From assembly GCF_014905615.1 (NCBI RefSeq), contig NZ_AQGU01000026.1, forward strand, positions 372,001 to 436,000: DNA of 64,000 nucleotides, in the 5' to 3' direction. Positions within the stretch are counted from its first letter, which is position 1. Every line of letters starts with the position of its first letter. The translations under genes and the position numbers were made by a program. Positions 10,299-20,235 of the stretch are shown piece by piece. The notes beneath the pieces were generated by a model, which was given only the letters and a program-made list of their open reading frames with translations, did not search any database and had not been told where the DNA came from. This stretch comes from Pseudoalteromonas aliena SW19. Its GTDB lineage: Bacteria; Pseudomonadota; Gammaproteobacteria; Enterobacterales; Alteromonadaceae.

Positions 10299-11123
10299 TT
10301 AGGGAAGGTATTTAGCAGGATTGACAGCTTGCCCTCGGTAGCGAATTTCAAAGCGAAGTGCGGTGACCGGAGATTCTGAATTACCAATTTCTGCTATTTT
10401 TTGACCTGCCTTAATTTTCTGCTTTTCTTTAACAAGTAATTTTGAGTTATGTGCATAAGCGCTTAGATAATCATCATTATGTTTCAATATGATTAAACTA
10501 CCATAACCTCTAAGAGCGTTACCCGCGTACACCACCGTTCCTTGTGCCGCAGCTAAAACTGAAGCCCCTTTTTTATTAGCAATCTGCAAGCCTTTGTAGC
10601 CGTTTTCCTTATTAGAAAAGCGTTTCGTAATTTTACCCTTCGCTGGCCAAAACCACTGCACTTTACCGTTCGACAAATACTTATTATTGCTAACTTTGTT
10701 ACTGGCTTGTTTCTGAACATACTCTCGTTGTTTTGGGCGATCAAGCTCTTTTTTTAATTTATTGTTATTTTTTTGTGCTTTTTTTGTAGACTTTTTAGTT
10801 GAATACGTATATTTTTTACGCTTTTTCTTTTCTGCTGGTGCCGGTTTCAGCGATATTCTTTGCCCAGGAAAAATGATGTAAGGTGATGATATTGAATTGC
10901 TTTTCGCTATTTCTCTAATATCTTTTCCAGCACTAAAAGCAATAGAATATAAAGTGTCTCCTTTTTGCACTTTATAATAATCACCAGCAATGTTAATTTT
11001 ATGGTTATGTTTATTAACATTATTATTTAGACTGCTAACGGGTGCGGGAACATGACGAGATGAGCAGCCAAAGAGCAAAATACTAATAAATAAAGCAACA
11101 TAACATTTAATTTGTTTATTCAT
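10299..11123 (-). CDS. nlpD: Lipoprotein NlpD: LysM plus degenerate LytM (M23) domain
   Basis: 274 residues with a lipoprotein signal ending LLFGC (Cys20), one LysM domain at about residues 49-92 (YYKVQKGDTLYSIAFSAG...), a long Lys-rich linker, and a LytM domain from about 160. The start has AAGGAGCTTAATACG upstream. The zinc ligands of active M23 peptidases are not present: the first His/Asp motif is replaced by GYKGLQIAN, and HxH by ALRFEI. This is typical of NlpD, which does not cut peptidoglycan itself but activates the amidase AmiC at the septum. Located directly upstream of rpoS as in other gammaproteobacteria. Confidence 0.93.
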   Translation of the reverse strand: MNKQIKCYVALFISILLFGCSSRHVPAPVSSLNNNVNKHNHKINIAGDYYKVQKGDTLYSIAFSAGKDIREIAKSNSISSPYIIFPGQRISLKPAPAEKKKRKKYTYSTKKSTKKAQKNNNKLKKELDRPKQREYVQKQASNKVSNNKYLSNGKVQWFWPAKGKITKRFSNKENGYKGLQIANKKGASVLAAAQGTVVYAGNALRGYGSLIILKHNDDYLSAYAHNSKLLVKEKQKIKAGQKIAEIGNSESPVTALRFEIRYRGQAVNPAKYLP

Positions 11124-11164
11124 CGTATTAAGCTCCTTGTGTTAAAAAAGTTATTTTATAAAGC

Positions 11165-11743
11165 TTAGCGCAATAAAAAGTACGCTATAGCGATTAATGC
11201 AACTAATCCCCAGCCAAGTATCTCTACATATTGACGTAATTTTTGCTCCATTTTAACTCCGCCCCATTTCATTAAAGCTGAAACTAAAAAGAATCGCGCA
11301 CCGCGCCCTACTGCTGATGCGATTAAAAAAGGCAAAAATGCCATTTGTAAAACGCCAGCGCCAATAGTGAAAACCTTATAAGGAATAGGTGAAAAACCGG
11401 CTAAAAATACAACCCACACTCCGTAGTCTTTAAACCAATTTAGCGCAATATCAAATTTTTCTTGCCAGTGCATATGTGCAATAAGTGGCTCAACAACGGG
11501 TTCAAATAACCAAAAACCAAGCAAATAACCAACTATACCGCCAACAACTGAGGCGATAGTGGCAAAGCTTGCAAAACGCCATGCTTTTTTAGGTTGCGCA
11601 AGCGACATAGGCGCTAGCATTACATCGGGTGGAATCGGGAAAAAAACAGACTCAGCAAAGCTCATTGCAGCCAAATAACGCTCGGCATGGCGATGCTTTG
11701 CCCATACAAGGGCCATATCGTATAACTTAGTAAACAACTTCAA
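11165..11743 (-). CDS. yqaA: YqaA family (DedA/SNARE-associated) membrane protein
   Basis: 192 residues with hydrophobic segments at about 45-75, 115-155 and 170-190. SFAESVFFPIPPDVMLAPMSLA and FLAGFSPIPYKVFTIGAGVLQM are the paired re-entrant motifs of the DedA superfamily, members of which act in membrane lipid transport or flipping and envelope homeostasis. The exact role of YqaA is not known. It lies between pcm and nlpD in the same operon, 9 bp from pcm. Confidence 0.85.
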   Translation of the reverse strand: MKLFTKLYDMALVWAKHRHAERYLAAMSFAESVFFPIPPDVMLAPMSLAQPKKAWRFASFATIASVVGGIVGYLLGFWLFEPVVEPLIAHMHWQEKFDIALNWFKDYGVWVVFLAGFSPIPYKVFTIGAGVLQMAFLPFLIASAVGRGARFFLVSALMKWGGVKMEQKLRQYVEILGWGLVALIAIAYFLLR

Positions 11744-11752
11744 AATAAATTC

Positions 11753-12391
11753 CTATTCAATATCGCCTGGCACTAACGGCACAAATCTAACGGGAGCAAT
11801 CACATGCTCTGTAAAGCTATCGCCTTTGCGAATAACCATTATTAATTTTTGATCGCTCTCACCAATGGGCGCTAATAACACGCCTCCATCGGCTAACTGA
11901 GCGAGTAAATCCTGTGGAACTTTAGATGCTGCAGCTGTCACTATAATGCCATCAAAAGGCGCTTGTGATTGCCAGCCTTGCCACCCATCACCATGTTTCA
12001 TCGTGACATTATATAGGTCGAGCTGCTGTAAACGCCTTTTAGCTTGCCATTGCAGCGCCTTTATACGCTCAACTGAATATACCTTTGTAAAGGTTTTAGC
12101 TAATATCGCCGTTTGATATCCAGAGCCGGTACCAATTTCCAGTATCTTATTACAAGCACCCGCAAGGCGAAGTAATTCAGTCATACGCGCTACAATATAA
12201 GGCTGAGAAATAGTCTGCCCTTGTCCAATGGGCAGTGCAGTATTCTCATACGCTTTATGTTTTAAAACGTCATCAATAAAAATATGGCGCGGAATTTGGG
12301 CAATCGCATTGAGTACTTGCGCATCTTCAACACCTTCACGCTTAAGTAAATCAGATAACGCTTGAGCACTGCGCGTGTAATTAGCGAGCAC
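11753..12391 (-). CDS. pcm: Protein-L-isoaspartate O-methyltransferase
   Basis: 212 residues from a GTG at 12391 that overlaps the end of surE by 11 bp. The SAM-binding motif [16 protein letters not shown] is at about residues 84-99, with the upstream [16 protein letters not shown] substrate loop and [11 protein letters not shown] that define the PCMT family. It methylates isoaspartyl residues so that damaged proteins can be repaired. surE-pcm-nlpD-rpoS is a conserved stationary-phase cluster. Confidence 0.96.
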   Translation of the reverse strand: MLANYTRSAQALSDLLKREGVEDAQVLNAIAQIPRHIFIDDVLKHKAYENTALPIGQGQTISQPYIVARMTELLRLAGACNKILEIGTGSGYQTAILAKTFTKVYSVERIKALQWQAKRRLQQLDLYNVTMKHGDGWQGWQSQAPFDGIIVTAAASKVPQDLLAQLADGGVLLAPIGESDQKLIMVIRKGDSFTEHVIAPVRFVPLVPGDIE

Positions 12392-13145
12392 GATTAATCT
12401 CCAAATCAGCCAACCAGTCTCCTACCGCTTTTAAGCTCTCTTTAGCCGTCATATCAACACTTAGTGGTGTCACCGATGCATAACCATTATTAATTGCATA
12501 AAAGTCGGTACCCTCTCCGGCATCGCTTTCTGTGCCAAGCGATCCGTACCAAAAAATATCACGACCCCAGGGATCGGTTTGTTTGGTCATCGTTTCGGCT
12601 TTATGGCGCGCACCGAGGCGTGTTACTTGCACCCCTTTTAATTCACTTAATGGAATATCTGGCACGTTAATATTTATAATTTGATCTTTAGGCAGCGGAT
12701 GCGAGGCCAAGCCTTTAATAATATTAACGGTAACCGCAGCGGCTGTTTCAAAGTGTTCACCATTGTGTGAGCAAAGTGATACCGCGATGGCTGGTAAGCC
12801 CAAATGACGTCCTTCTGTTGCAGCTGCAACGGTGCCAGAGTACAGCGTGTCGTCACCTAAGTTGGCACCATGGTTAATACCCGCAACAACTAAATCTGGT
12901 TTTTCATCAACCAACTGATTTACACCTAAATGTACACAATCAGTAGGGGTACCATTAACCGACATAAACCCGTTTTCGAGCTTAGTTGCTCGTAGCGGGT
13001 TCATTAGTGTTAAAGAATTACTTGCGCCACTACAATTGCGATCTGGCGCAACAAGCGTTACATCTGCAATTTGAGTGAGCGCTTGATATAAAACCGCAAT
13101 ACCTTTGGCATTTACGCCATCATCGTTACTTAACAGTATCTTCAT
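12381..13145 (-). CDS. surE: 5'/3'-nucleotidase SurE
   Basis: 254 residues. The N-terminal [16 protein letters not shown] carries the two metal-binding aspartates at 8 and 9; [26 protein letters not shown] and [23 protein letters not shown] supply the other metal and phosphate contacts of the family. It dephosphorylates nucleoside 5'- and 3'-monophosphates. Start overlaps truD by 20 bp and stop overlaps pcm by 11 bp, so translation is likely coupled. Confidence 0.97.
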   Translation of the reverse strand: MKILLSNDDGVNAKGIAVLYQALTQIADVTLVAPDRNCSGASNSLTLMNPLRATKLENGFMSVNGTPTDCVHLGVNQLVDEKPDLVVAGINHGANLGDDTLYSGTVAAATEGRHLGLPAIAVSLCSHNGEHFETAAAVTVNIIKGLASHPLPKDQIININVPDIPLSELKGVQVTRLGARHKAETMTKQTDPWGRDIFWYGSLGTESDAGEGTDFYAINNGYASVTPLSVDMTAKESLKAVGDWLADLEINRAR

Positions 13146-14178
13146 TTATGTCATTATCCTTTTCTTTACGCTCTCGCGGGCTTGCATCTTTATAATCCAC
13201 CAGCTCACGTAATAATGCGGTTGCAAAACACCCTTTTGGTAAACCAAAGCTTAGTTTTAAAGTGGTTTCGTCTAATGTTTCTACCGCTAAGTCTTGTGGG
13301 ATTAAGCGCAGCATTCTGCGCTCATTTTTAAGGCCTAGCTCACCTAAACCATCACACCATGTTTGGAAAGGTTCAAGCCATATTTTTTCTTGTTCAGTTA
13401 GGCCTTTTTCGCTTTTACCGACCATGGGTGCCGACATCACAATATCGCCAGTGGCTAATCGTTCAATGTTTTCATCGTTAATTGCATCTTCAAAAAATGC
13501 ATTACTGCCGCTAAGCATAAATACTTCTCGGTGCATTGTTTTAGCTAAACCATGCTCTTTAACACGCAAACTCACTAATTGATTAAATACATGCGACCGC
13601 GCTGCTGAAATAATAATACCGCGCAGTTTTTTATCGCGAATTCGCTCACCAGCAAACATTTTTTCTGCCATTACTAAGTTATGACCGCCATGCCCAAAAC
13701 GCTGCTCGCCAAAGTAATTTGGCACACCTGCGCGCACTGCGTTAATGCGGCATAAAATATCAAGAGGCTTGGTTACATTACGAAGCGTAATAGTAAATTT
13801 ATTACCTTTGTGGCAACCCGTGCGCAATTTACGATCGTGGCGCTGTTGCGACACAATAAAAATACTTTCGCTATTTAAATCGCTAAAATCGATAGGCTTT
13901 TTAATCGGTACTTTTACACTAAACCACTGTGAGCACACACCGTGGCGATCTTTCATGCCTGCGTAACTCACGTCTCGCGGTGAAACACCCGCACGCTGTG
14001 CAATTAACTTTGCAACATATTGCGTGTTTTCGCCTTTTTTAACTACTTGTAAACACACGTGTTCGCCACTTCCGGTAAATTCTATACCTAGGTCTTCATC
14101 CACCATAAAGTCTTCAGCAGTGGTTTTAAAGTCAGCTTTAGAAAGCGGCGCACCGTATAAATAATTTAAATCGCTCAT
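13126..14178 (-). CDS. truD: tRNA pseudouridine(13) synthase TruD
   Basis: 350 residues. The catalytic aspartate is in [11 protein letters not shown] (about D77), with FKVVEDF-like [13 protein letters not shown] at the start, [15 protein letters not shown] and [18 protein letters not shown], all diagnostic of TruD. It makes pseudouridine 13 in tRNA-Glu. ATGA overlap with ispF upstream and 20-bp overlap with surE downstream place it inside the operon. Confidence 0.97.
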   Translation of the reverse strand: MSDLNYLYGAPLSKADFKTTAEDFMVDEDLGIEFTGSGEHVCLQVVKKGENTQYVAKLIAQRAGVSPRDVSYAGMKDRHGVCSQWFSVKVPIKKPIDFSDLNSESIFIVSQQRHDRKLRTGCHKGNKFTITLRNVTKPLDILCRINAVRAGVPNYFGEQRFGHGGHNLVMAEKMFAGERIRDKKLRGIIISAARSHVFNQLVSLRVKEHGLAKTMHREVFMLSGSNAFFEDAINDENIERLATGDIVMSAPMVGKSEKGLTEQEKIWLEPFQTWCDGLGELGLKNERRMLRLIPQDLAVETLDETTLKLSFGLPKGCFATALLRELVDYKDASPRERKEKDNDINEDTVK

Positions 14179-14672
14179 GCGGATTTTGTACTCATTGATT
14201 CTTTGCTCATAATTACCACTGCATGGCTCGAAATACCTTCCCTGCGCCCTTCAAAGCCAAGCTTTTCTGTGGTTGTAGCCTTAACATTAATTTGGCAAAG
14301 GTCGCAATTTAAGTCACTGGCTAGATTAGCGCGCATAGCTTGTATGTGCGGCAGCATCTTTGGCGCTTGTGCAACAATAGTCACATCACCATTGCCAAGT
14401 ACATAACCTTGCTGTTTTGCTAAGTTCACCACATGACGAAGTAAAATACGGCTGTCGATATTTTCATATTCGCTTGCCGTATCGGGAAAGTGCTTGCCAA
14501 TATCGCCCATCGCAAGCGAGCCTAAAATAGCATCGCATAGTGCATGAATAGCAACATCACCATCTGAGTGCGCTAAAAAGCCCTGTGGGTAATCAATTTT
14601 TTCACCACAAATAGTTAACGGGCCTTCACCGCCAAATTTATGTACGTCAAAACCATGGCCAATTCGTATCAT
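14175..14672 (-). CDS. ispF: 2-C-methyl-D-erythritol 2,4-cyclodiphosphate synthase
   Basis: 165 residues. [17 protein letters not shown] contains the metal ligands D9 and H11; [32 protein letters not shown] and [16 protein letters not shown] (read in parts) are the family signatures. It forms the cyclic diphosphate of the MEP isoprenoid pathway. It overlaps ispD by four bases, so the two consecutive MEP steps are co-translated. Confidence 0.98.
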   Translation of the reverse strand: MIRIGHGFDVHKFGGEGPLTICGEKIDYPQGFLAHSDGDVAIHALCDAILGSLAMGDIGKHFPDTASEYENIDSRILLRHVVNLAKQQGYVLGNGDVTIVAQAPKMLPHIQAMRANLASDLNCDLCQINVKATTTEKLGFEGRREGISSHAVVIMSKESMSTKSA

Positions 14673-15370
14673 AATGCACTCTCGTTTTGTTGTTTGTGTA
14701 GTAAAAACCCAGCCAAGTCTAAGTCCTCTGGCGTGGTTATTTTAATATTATCGCTACGCCCTATTACAAGCCTTACCGGTTTACCGGCCCATTCAATTGC
14801 ACTGGCTTCATCGGTAATAGTTGCCCCACTTGCTAATGCGTTTTGAAGTGCATTTTTAAGCTCGTCATATTTAAAAAACTGCGGGGTAAGTGCTTGCCAT
14901 AAATCATCTCGTGGTACGGTTTGCAAAACATGAGTATCGCCACGTTTTATGGTGTCTTTTACTTTGCTAGCTAAAATGCCACCTTCATTAGCGCTTATGC
15001 ATTCATCAATTAAACGTTCTATATCACTAATATTAACTAGCGGACGGGCAGCGTCGTGCACCAAAACCCATGTAGGTGGGTTAGGCGCTAAAAAAAGTAA
15101 GCTATTGAACACTGAGTCGGCTCGCTCTTTCCCACCACTGGCACGAACAATGCGATTATCAACAAGTGGGAGTTCATCAAAATAGGGGTCACTGTCGCTC
15201 AGGGCAATAACAATAGTGCTTAATTGAGGTAATTGAGAAAGTTTAGCTAAGGTGTGCTCTAAAATAGTTTTGCCCGCTAAGTGTATATATTGCTTAGGCG
15301 CATTATGCTGCATTCTACTGCCAACACCCGCAGCAGGTACAATTGCTGCAATAGTCTGTTTATTTGTCAT
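14669..15370 (-). CDS. ispD: 2-C-methyl-D-erythritol 4-phosphate cytidylyltransferase
   Basis: 233 residues from the ATG at 15370; an in-frame GTG seven codons upstream has no advantage. [20 protein letters not shown] is the nucleotide-binding N-terminus, then [11 protein letters not shown] and [10 protein letters not shown] typical of IspD. It makes CDP-methylerythritol in the MEP pathway. The start lies 11 bp inside ftsB, so expression is coupled to the division gene. Confidence 0.97.
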   Translation of the reverse strand: MTNKQTIAAIVPAAGVGSRMQHNAPKQYIHLAGKTILEHTLAKLSQLPQLSTIVIALSDSDPYFDELPLVDNRIVRASGGKERADSVFNSLLFLAPNPPTWVLVHDAARPLVNISDIERLIDECISANEGGILASKVKDTIKRGDTHVLQTVPRDDLWQALTPQFFKYDELKNALQNALASGATITDEASAIEWAGKPVRLVIGRSDNIKITTPEDLDLAGFLLHKQQNESAL

Positions 15371-15647
15371 ATTGTTTGCCCGGTAAAACACGAATAAATG
15401 TTTCGTCCGGTTTAATCATTCCTAATTCGTTACGTGCACGCTCTTCAATACCTTCTTGGCCGAGCTTTAAATCTTCTATATCAGCGGTAAGTACTTTATT
15501 ACGCTTGATAAGCTTTTCGTTGCTTTGTTGGTGCGACGCTACGGCACTTTTTAGTCGTGTGTAGTCTTGTACGCCATTATGCCCAAACCAAAGTCTATAT
15601 TGTACAAACAGTGCTAAGCACAGTAAGCCAACTTGAAAAATACGCAT
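15360..15647 (-). CDS. ftsB: Cell division protein FtsB
   Basis: 95 residues: a single N-terminal membrane segment (residues 3-20, FQVGLLCLALFVQYRLWFG), a coiled coil at about 30-65 (LKSAVASHQQSNEKLIKRN), and the conserved GQEGIEERARNELGMIKPDE motif. FtsB joins FtsL and FtsQ to activate septal peptidoglycan synthesis. It is the first clear gene of the leftward operon that continues through ispD; a ribosome site AAGGAGTG precedes the ATG at 15647. Confidence 0.95.
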   Translation of the reverse strand: MRIFQVGLLCLALFVQYRLWFGHNGVQDYTRLKSAVASHQQSNEKLIKRNKVLTADIEDLKLGQEGIEERARNELGMIKPDETFIRVLPGKQYDK

Positions 15648-15688
15648 TTAACACTCCTTATTTTAAAACCCTAAAAACCTCGCTTTAT

Positions 15689-16321
15689 TTAAGCTAGGGG
15701 GCGCTTTAAATTACGCCAATTAATACTACCCGCTAAAAGCATTTCGCGTAGTGATAAAACGCGAGGCAAACAGCGTTTCGAAAACTGCCATTGATGCCCA
15801 CAACATGCAGCGGTTAAGCTCACCTTACTTGGCTTTAATAGTTGCGCACTTTGCTGTTCGAGCCCATTACCTAAAAAATCAAACCAGCCAAGCTCATTGC
15901 AATGCAGTTTATTGTCACCTAACTGATCAATACTGTCTATTCTAAGACGCACCTGCTCAAAGTCATGTAACACAACGGGCACTATAAGCCCCACTTTGGC
16001 ATGTGTTTGATAAAAAAGTTCATTAGCTTGAGCATTCACATCGGGCGGTGTTGGTTTTTGCTTTTCAAGCCAAGAGCCATTTTGTGAGTCCAGCGTAAAA
16101 GGAGAATCTCCATTGGCAACTAACGTCGCTGCTCGCTCAATATAATAAGGTAGGCTTTTTAACTGGCGACGCAGTTTATCAGCATTGGGCTCTGCAACTA
16201 AACGCTGAACCTCACGCTGATAAAACGCATTGCACAATTGCGCATACAACACCTTTTGTGCATCAGTTTGCCAAATTTCAACTTGTTGCTGAGCACCAAG
16301 TGACTGATTTTTCGCGACCAA
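15689..16321 (-). CDS. Uncharacterised 210-residue protein
   Basis: I do not recognise the family. The frame opens with a TTG at 16321, three codons after an in-frame stop, so the start cannot be much further upstream, and there is no internal Met near the N-terminus. The product is soluble, rich in Gln and Leu, with no signal peptide or membrane segment. The C-terminal part has a CCGHQW motif and ends in a basic tail (SKRCLPRVLSLREMLLAG). It points the same way as ftsB, 41 bp upstream, and could be co-transcribed with it. Coding potential is supported by length, lack of a competing frame and codon use like its neighbours. Confidence 0.7.
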   Translation of the reverse strand: MVAKNQSLGAQQQVEIWQTDAQKVLYAQLCNAFYQREVQRLVAEPNADKLRRQLKSLPYYIERAATLVANGDSPFTLDSQNGSWLEKQKPTPPDVNAQANELFYQTHAKVGLIVPVVLHDFEQVRLRIDSIDQLGDNKLHCNELGWFDFLGNGLEQQSAQLLKPSKVSLTAACCGHQWQFSKRCLPRVLSLREMLLAGSINWRNLKRPLA

Positions 16322-16395
16322 AAGCTGTACTCAAAACAAATAGATAAGTGTTTTATAGCACAGTACTGAATGCTTTTTAAGCATTACATACTAAT

Positions 16396-16875
16396 TTAAG
16401 CGCTTGGCTTTTCACCTAATTTAGCTTTACCTGATTCTAAAAATTGCACAACCGTATTGCGTTTTTTACCAATTAACAAACTGCCATCGGCTAAAAACAT
16501 AAAGTTTTGCCAATTGCGTTTAAATACATCAAAGGTTGTTTCGATAATATTATCGCGCGCCATACAAAAATAAACCGTGGTATTAGCTTCCCAATCTAAA
16601 AAAGTTAAAATACTCTCTGGTGGAAGTGCATCGCCATTTTCCCATGCATCTTGCCAATCTACTTCTTGGCTAAAGCTCTTTTCTTGACCACACCAGTCGG
16701 TGTCCTCAAAAAAGTCAGGATGATCAAACTCACGGCTCACCATCGTTGTCCAAAGTACAGCCGCGCGCTCGTCGCTCATAGGTTTAATTTTTGCTGCGTC
16801 ATCATCAGATACAGGTAAGTCTTTATGGCGAAAAACCCACGCCTTTTTGTAATCATCTAAAGAAATATAGTTCAT
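16396..16875 (-). CDS. DUF2947-type protein of unknown function
   Basis: 159 residues, acidic and Trp-rich: MNYISLDDYKKAWVFRHKDLP, then SDERAAVLWTTMVSREFDHP and FLDWEANTTVYFCMARDNI. I match it from memory to the DUF2947 family found in Vibrio and Alteromonadales; function unknown. No signal peptide or membrane segment. It is divergent from the DUF1653 gene with about 60 bp between, so a shared promoter region is likely. Confidence 0.7.
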   Translation of the reverse strand: MNYISLDDYKKAWVFRHKDLPVSDDDAAKIKPMSDERAAVLWTTMVSREFDHPDFFEDTDWCGQEKSFSQEVDWQDAWENGDALPPESILTFLDWEANTTVYFCMARDNIIETTFDVFKRNWQNFMFLADGSLLIGKKRNTVVQFLESGKAKLGEKPSA

Positions 16876-16935
16876 AGTGTTGGCAAATTAGTTAGCATTA
16901 AAAGTGCAAAGCCAAATTATACAAGAGATCAAAAC

Positions 16936-17175
16936 ATGACTACAGCAATAAAACCACTTTCCCTCAAACCAGGCATATACCAACACTATAAAGGTCCACA
17001 GTACAAAGTTTTATACCAAGCCACTCATAGCGAAACGCAAGAGCAACTTGTAATTTACCAAGCACTCTATGGTGAATTTGGCATATGGGCGCGCCCATTG
17101 AGTATGTTTAACGAAACAATCGAAAAAGACGGTAAAACCATACCGCGTTTTGCATACCTTGGACCTGCCGTTTAA
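16936..17175 (+). CDS. DUF1653 domain protein
   Basis: 79 residues made of almost a single DUF1653 domain: LKPGIYQHYKGPQYKVLYQATHSET, then VIYQALYGEFGIWARPLSMFNE and PRFAYLG. The fold is a small beta barrel; biological role unknown. Start ATG at 16936 has AGAGATCAAAAC upstream. It precedes the MoxR/VWA pair by 52 bp and may share its transcript. Confidence 0.85.
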   Translation: MTTAIKPLSLKPGIYQHYKGPQYKVLYQATHSETQEQLVIYQALYGEFGIWARPLSMFNETIEKDGKTIPRFAYLGPAV

Positions 17176-17227
17176 CTATGGCATTATAACAAAATAACTT
17201 ACTGCTCAGACCAGACAAGGGTACACC

Positions 17228-18076
17228 GTGCAATTTAATTCAACTGACAATTACATAGCGAGTAGCGCGCTTAAACAAGCTGTAAATGCTGCCATTATGC
17301 TCGAAAAACCACTTTTAATTAAAGGCGAACCCGGCACAGGTAAAACCATGCTGGCCGAAGAGTTAGCTAAAAGCTTAGATACCGAGCTTATTCAATGGCA
17401 CATAAAGTCGACCACTAAAGCGCAGCAAGGCTTATACGAGTACGATGCAGTGTCGCGTCTGCGCGATAGCCAATTAGGTGACGAGCGCGTACATAATATT
17501 GGTAACTACATCGTTAAAGGTAAGCTTTGGCAAGCATTTACGTATGCAGAGCTTAACGGTAAACGCCCTGTATTATTAATTGATGAAATAGACAAAGCCG
17601 ACATAGAGTTCCCAAACGACTTACTACTTGAGCTTGATAAAATGGAGTTTCATGTTTACGAAACTAATGAGCGCATTGTCGCAAAAGAGCGCCCTATTGT
17701 GATCATCACATCAAATAATGAAAAAGAATTGCCGGACGCCTTTTTACGCCGCTGCTTTTTTCATTACATTGATTTTCCTAGCAGCGATGAAATGCAGCAA
17801 ATTATTGACGTACACTACCCTAACGTTAAACAAGATTTAGTACGCCAAGCACTCGAAGTGTTTTTTAACCTGCGTGAAGCTAACGGCCTTAAAAAGAAAC
17901 CTTCCACTAGCGAATTACTCGACTGGCTTAAACTGCTAATGGCAGAAGACATAGACGCTAAAACACTGCACGATAAAGCAAAAAAAGGTGGTTTAATGCC
18001 GATGTTTGGCGCATTACTTAAAAATGAGCAAGACATAAGCCTAATCGAAAAACTCGCGTTTATGAGCCGTCGCTAA
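17228..18076 (+). CDS. MoxR-type AAA+ ATPase
   Basis: 282 residues. Walker A GEPGTGKTMLAEELA at about 33-47, Walker B VLLIDEIDKADIEFPNDLLLELD at about 116-138, sensor 1 IVIITSNNEKELPDAFLRRC, and sensor 2 region in SELLDWLKLL. MoxR ATPases act as chaperones that mature or insert cofactors into partner proteins, nearly always with a VWA protein encoded next door, as here: the VWA gene starts one base after this stop. The client is not evident from the neighbourhood. Confidence 0.92.
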   Translation: MQFNSTDNYIASSALKQAVNAAIMLEKPLLIKGEPGTGKTMLAEELAKSLDTELIQWHIKSTTKAQQGLYEYDAVSRLRDSQLGDERVHNIGNYIVKGKLWQAFTYAELNGKRPVLLIDEIDKADIEFPNDLLLELDKMEFHVYETNERIVAKERPIVIITSNNEKELPDAFLRRCFFHYIDFPSSDEMQQIIDVHYPNVKQDLVRQALEVFFNLREANGLKKKPSTSELLDWLKLLMAEDIDAKTLHDKAKKGGLMPMFGALLKNEQDISLIEKLAFMSRR

Positions 18077-18077
18077 C

Positions 18078-19265
18078 ATGCTAGTACAGTTTTTTTTCAC
18101 GCTGCGCAAATACCGCTTACCGGTAAGCCTGCGAGAGTTACTCGATTTAATTAACGCCTTAAAAAAAGGCGTTATATTTGCCGACGTAGACGCCTTTTAC
18201 CATTTAGCTCGCACCATAATGGTAAAAGACGAAACGCACTTTGACCGTTTCGACAAAGCCTTTAGCGACTACTTTAGCGGTATTGCCGACCTTGATTTAC
18301 TCGAGAGTTTAAAGCAGCAACACAACTTACCTGAAGATTGGCTACGTAAAGAGTTTGAAAAAAACCTAAGCGATGAAGAAAAAGCCCAACTTAAAGCGAT
18401 GGGCGGACTCGACGAGCTTATGAAAACCCTAAAAGAGCGTTTAGAAGAACAACAAAAACGTCACGCTGGCGGCAATAAATGGGTGGGCACTGGCGGTACA
18501 TCACCTTTTGGCGCATACGGCTATAACCCCGAAGGCGTGCGTATAGGGCAAGACGGCAACCGTAACCGCCAAGCGGTAAAAGTGTGGGACAAACGAGAAT
18601 ACAAAAACCTCGACACCGACAGAGAAATTAGTTCGCGCACAGTTAAACTCGCCCTTAAAAAGTTACGAAAGTTTGCCCGCACTGGCGCAAGCGACACGCT
18701 GGATTTAAACGAAACCATTCGCGCGACAGCTAAGCAAGGCGGCATGCTAGATGTAAAAATGGCACCCGAACGCCACAATGCAGTAAAAGTATTGATGCTA
18801 TTTGATATTGGCGGCTCAATGGATGACTACATTCACACCTGCGAAGAGTTATTTAGCGCGGCTCATAGCGAATTTAAGCATTTAGAATTTTACTACTTTC
18901 ATAACTGCCTGTACGAGCATGTTTGGCAAGACAACGTCCGCCGCCACTCAAACATCATCGACACCATGACGCTGATTAATAAATTCACCAGCGACTATAA
19001 AGTCATATTTGTTGGCGATGCCACTATGGGCCCTTACGAAATAGCCTACCCCGGCGGCTCGGTAGAACATTACAACGAAGAACCAGGCAGTGCATGGTTA
19101 TCACGAATCACCAATCACTTTGATAAAGTCGCCTGGCTCAACCCACAGCCCGTTGAACATTGGCCGTACTATCAATCAATTGGTTTTATAAAAGAGTTAA
19201 TGAACAACCGCATGTATGCGCTGAGTTTAGATGGAATAAGTAGAGCGATAAAAGAGCTGAGTTAA
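18078..19265 (+). CDS. VWA (CoxE-like) protein paired with the MoxR ATPase
   Basis: 395 residues. N-terminal helical region (FFFTLRKYRLPVSLRELLDLI), a charged middle (MGGLDELMKTLKERLEEQQKRH), a Gly-rich linker, and a C-terminal von Willebrand A domain from about residue 235. The MIDAS motif is DIGGSMDDY near residue 242, a DxGxS form rather than the commoner DxSxS, with a later FVGDATMGPYE that may complete the site. CoxE/VWA-containing partners bind metal through the MIDAS and present clients to the MoxR ATPase. Directly follows the ATPase gene with a one-base gap, so they are a transcription unit. A 10-bp inverted repeat after the stop (19,288-19,318) may end transcription. Confidence 0.88.
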   Translation: MLVQFFFTLRKYRLPVSLRELLDLINALKKGVIFADVDAFYHLARTIMVKDETHFDRFDKAFSDYFSGIADLDLLESLKQQHNLPEDWLRKEFEKNLSDEEKAQLKAMGGLDELMKTLKERLEEQQKRHAGGNKWVGTGGTSPFGAYGYNPEGVRIGQDGNRNRQAVKVWDKREYKNLDTDREISSRTVKLALKKLRKFARTGASDTLDLNETIRATAKQGGMLDVKMAPERHNAVKVLMLFDIGGSMDDYIHTCEELFSAAHSEFKHLEFYYFHNCLYEHVWQDNVRRHSNIIDTMTLINKFTSDYKVIFVGDATMGPYEIAYPGGSVEHYNEEPGSAWLSRITNHFDKVAWLNPQPVEHWPYYQSIGFIKELMNNRMYALSLDGISRAIKELS

Positions 19266-19287
19266 AATATATTAGGTACAGATATTA

Positions 19288-19318
19288 ACTGCAACTAGCC
19301 TTAAGATTTAGTTGCAGT
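19288..19318. other. Hairpin between convergent VWA and LysR genes
   Basis: ACTGCAACTA and TAGTTGCAGT are perfect 10-bp inverted repeats; the right arm is within the last codons of the LysR gene. There is no clear T run on either strand, so it is a weak terminator candidate. Confidence 0.5.
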
Positions 19319-20131
19319 GATATCCTCAATAGCTTTCATTATTGTATTTGGTAACTTACGATAAGCAAATACAATCGAGCGCGTTATAGCGTTACTTAAA
19401 GTAATAGGTATATACTTTAAGTCACACTCTTTTTGAATGTATGATTCAGGTATAACAGCAACACCAAAGCCTAACTTAACAAGGCCTTGAAGCTGTAAAT
19501 CATGAATAGCTTTGCCTTGGTAAATAATTGATATATTCTCATCATTAATAAGTCTCTCAAATGCTTTTCGATTAGTACAATATGGTCTTTCGATAAAAGC
19601 TAAACCCTCTAATTCCCCAAGACCCACTGTTTTATTTTTTGCTAATGGATGATCCCCACGCACAATCAGCCTATAACTTTCTTGATTAAGCCTTTTAAAT
19701 TTAAACTGGGATGGTAAAAGCTGCTCATCAATAATCGCTATTTGCGCTTGCTCAATAGCATCGACTATAGATAAATCAATATCCATCGGCGTATTTTTTA
19801 TCGATTCGAGAATACTAACGTAGCGCTCAATATTTATATCAGGCTGTACATAAAGGTGCAGATCATGCGTATTATTAGGGATAAAAGCGGCTTGTAACTG
19901 CTGATTTTGTAATAGTAAATCACTTGCAAGTTTGTAGAGCTTATGACCATCCGCTGTTGGCTTTATGCCTCGTTTACTGCGTTCAAATAACTTAACTCCT
20001 AAATTTATTTCCAATGTTTTAATCGCATGAGTAACAGAGGGCTGAGCAATAAAACATCGCGATGCAGCTGCAGTAATCGACCCTTCTTCATATGCTGCAA
20101 TAAAGTAATTTAATGGCTTAATCTCTATCAC
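19301..20131 (-). CDS. LysR-family transcriptional regulator
   Basis: 276 residues. The N-terminal winged helix-turn-helix spans about residues 4-62 (LNYFIAAYEEGSITAAASR, QPSVTHAIKTLEINLGVKLF, RGIKPTADG) and is followed by a LysR substrate-binding domain (LRLIVRGDHPLA-type RLIVRGDHPLAKNKTVGL, AVIPESYI). It would bind a small effector and control the divergent gene at 20,236, 104 bp away, which is the usual arrangement. Effector unknown. Slightly short for the family but complete at both ends. Confidence 0.9.
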   Translation of the reverse strand: MIEIKPLNYFIAAYEEGSITAAASRCFIAQPSVTHAIKTLEINLGVKLFERSKRGIKPTADGHKLYKLASDLLLQNQQLQAAFIPNNTHDLHLYVQPDINIERYVSILESIKNTPMDIDLSIVDAIEQAQIAIIDEQLLPSQFKFKRLNQESYRLIVRGDHPLAKNKTVGLGELEGLAFIERPYCTNRKAFERLINDENISIIYQGKAIHDLQLQGLVKLGFGVAVIPESYIQKECDLKYIPITLSNAITRSIVFAYRKLPNTIMKAIEDITATKS

Positions 20132-20235
20132 ATAATTTACCTATAGGTTGATAATATAAACAATATTATACCTATATCATTGGATTTGCTAATTTCAAAC
20201 TTGAAGATAATAAAATCAATTAAAAGGACTAGAAA

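Noticed and set aside
13262..13582. 106-codon frame opposite truD
   Set aside because: Mirror of truD codons; no family resemblance.
14949..15185. 78-codon frame opposite ispD
   Set aside because: Fully inside ispD and without support.
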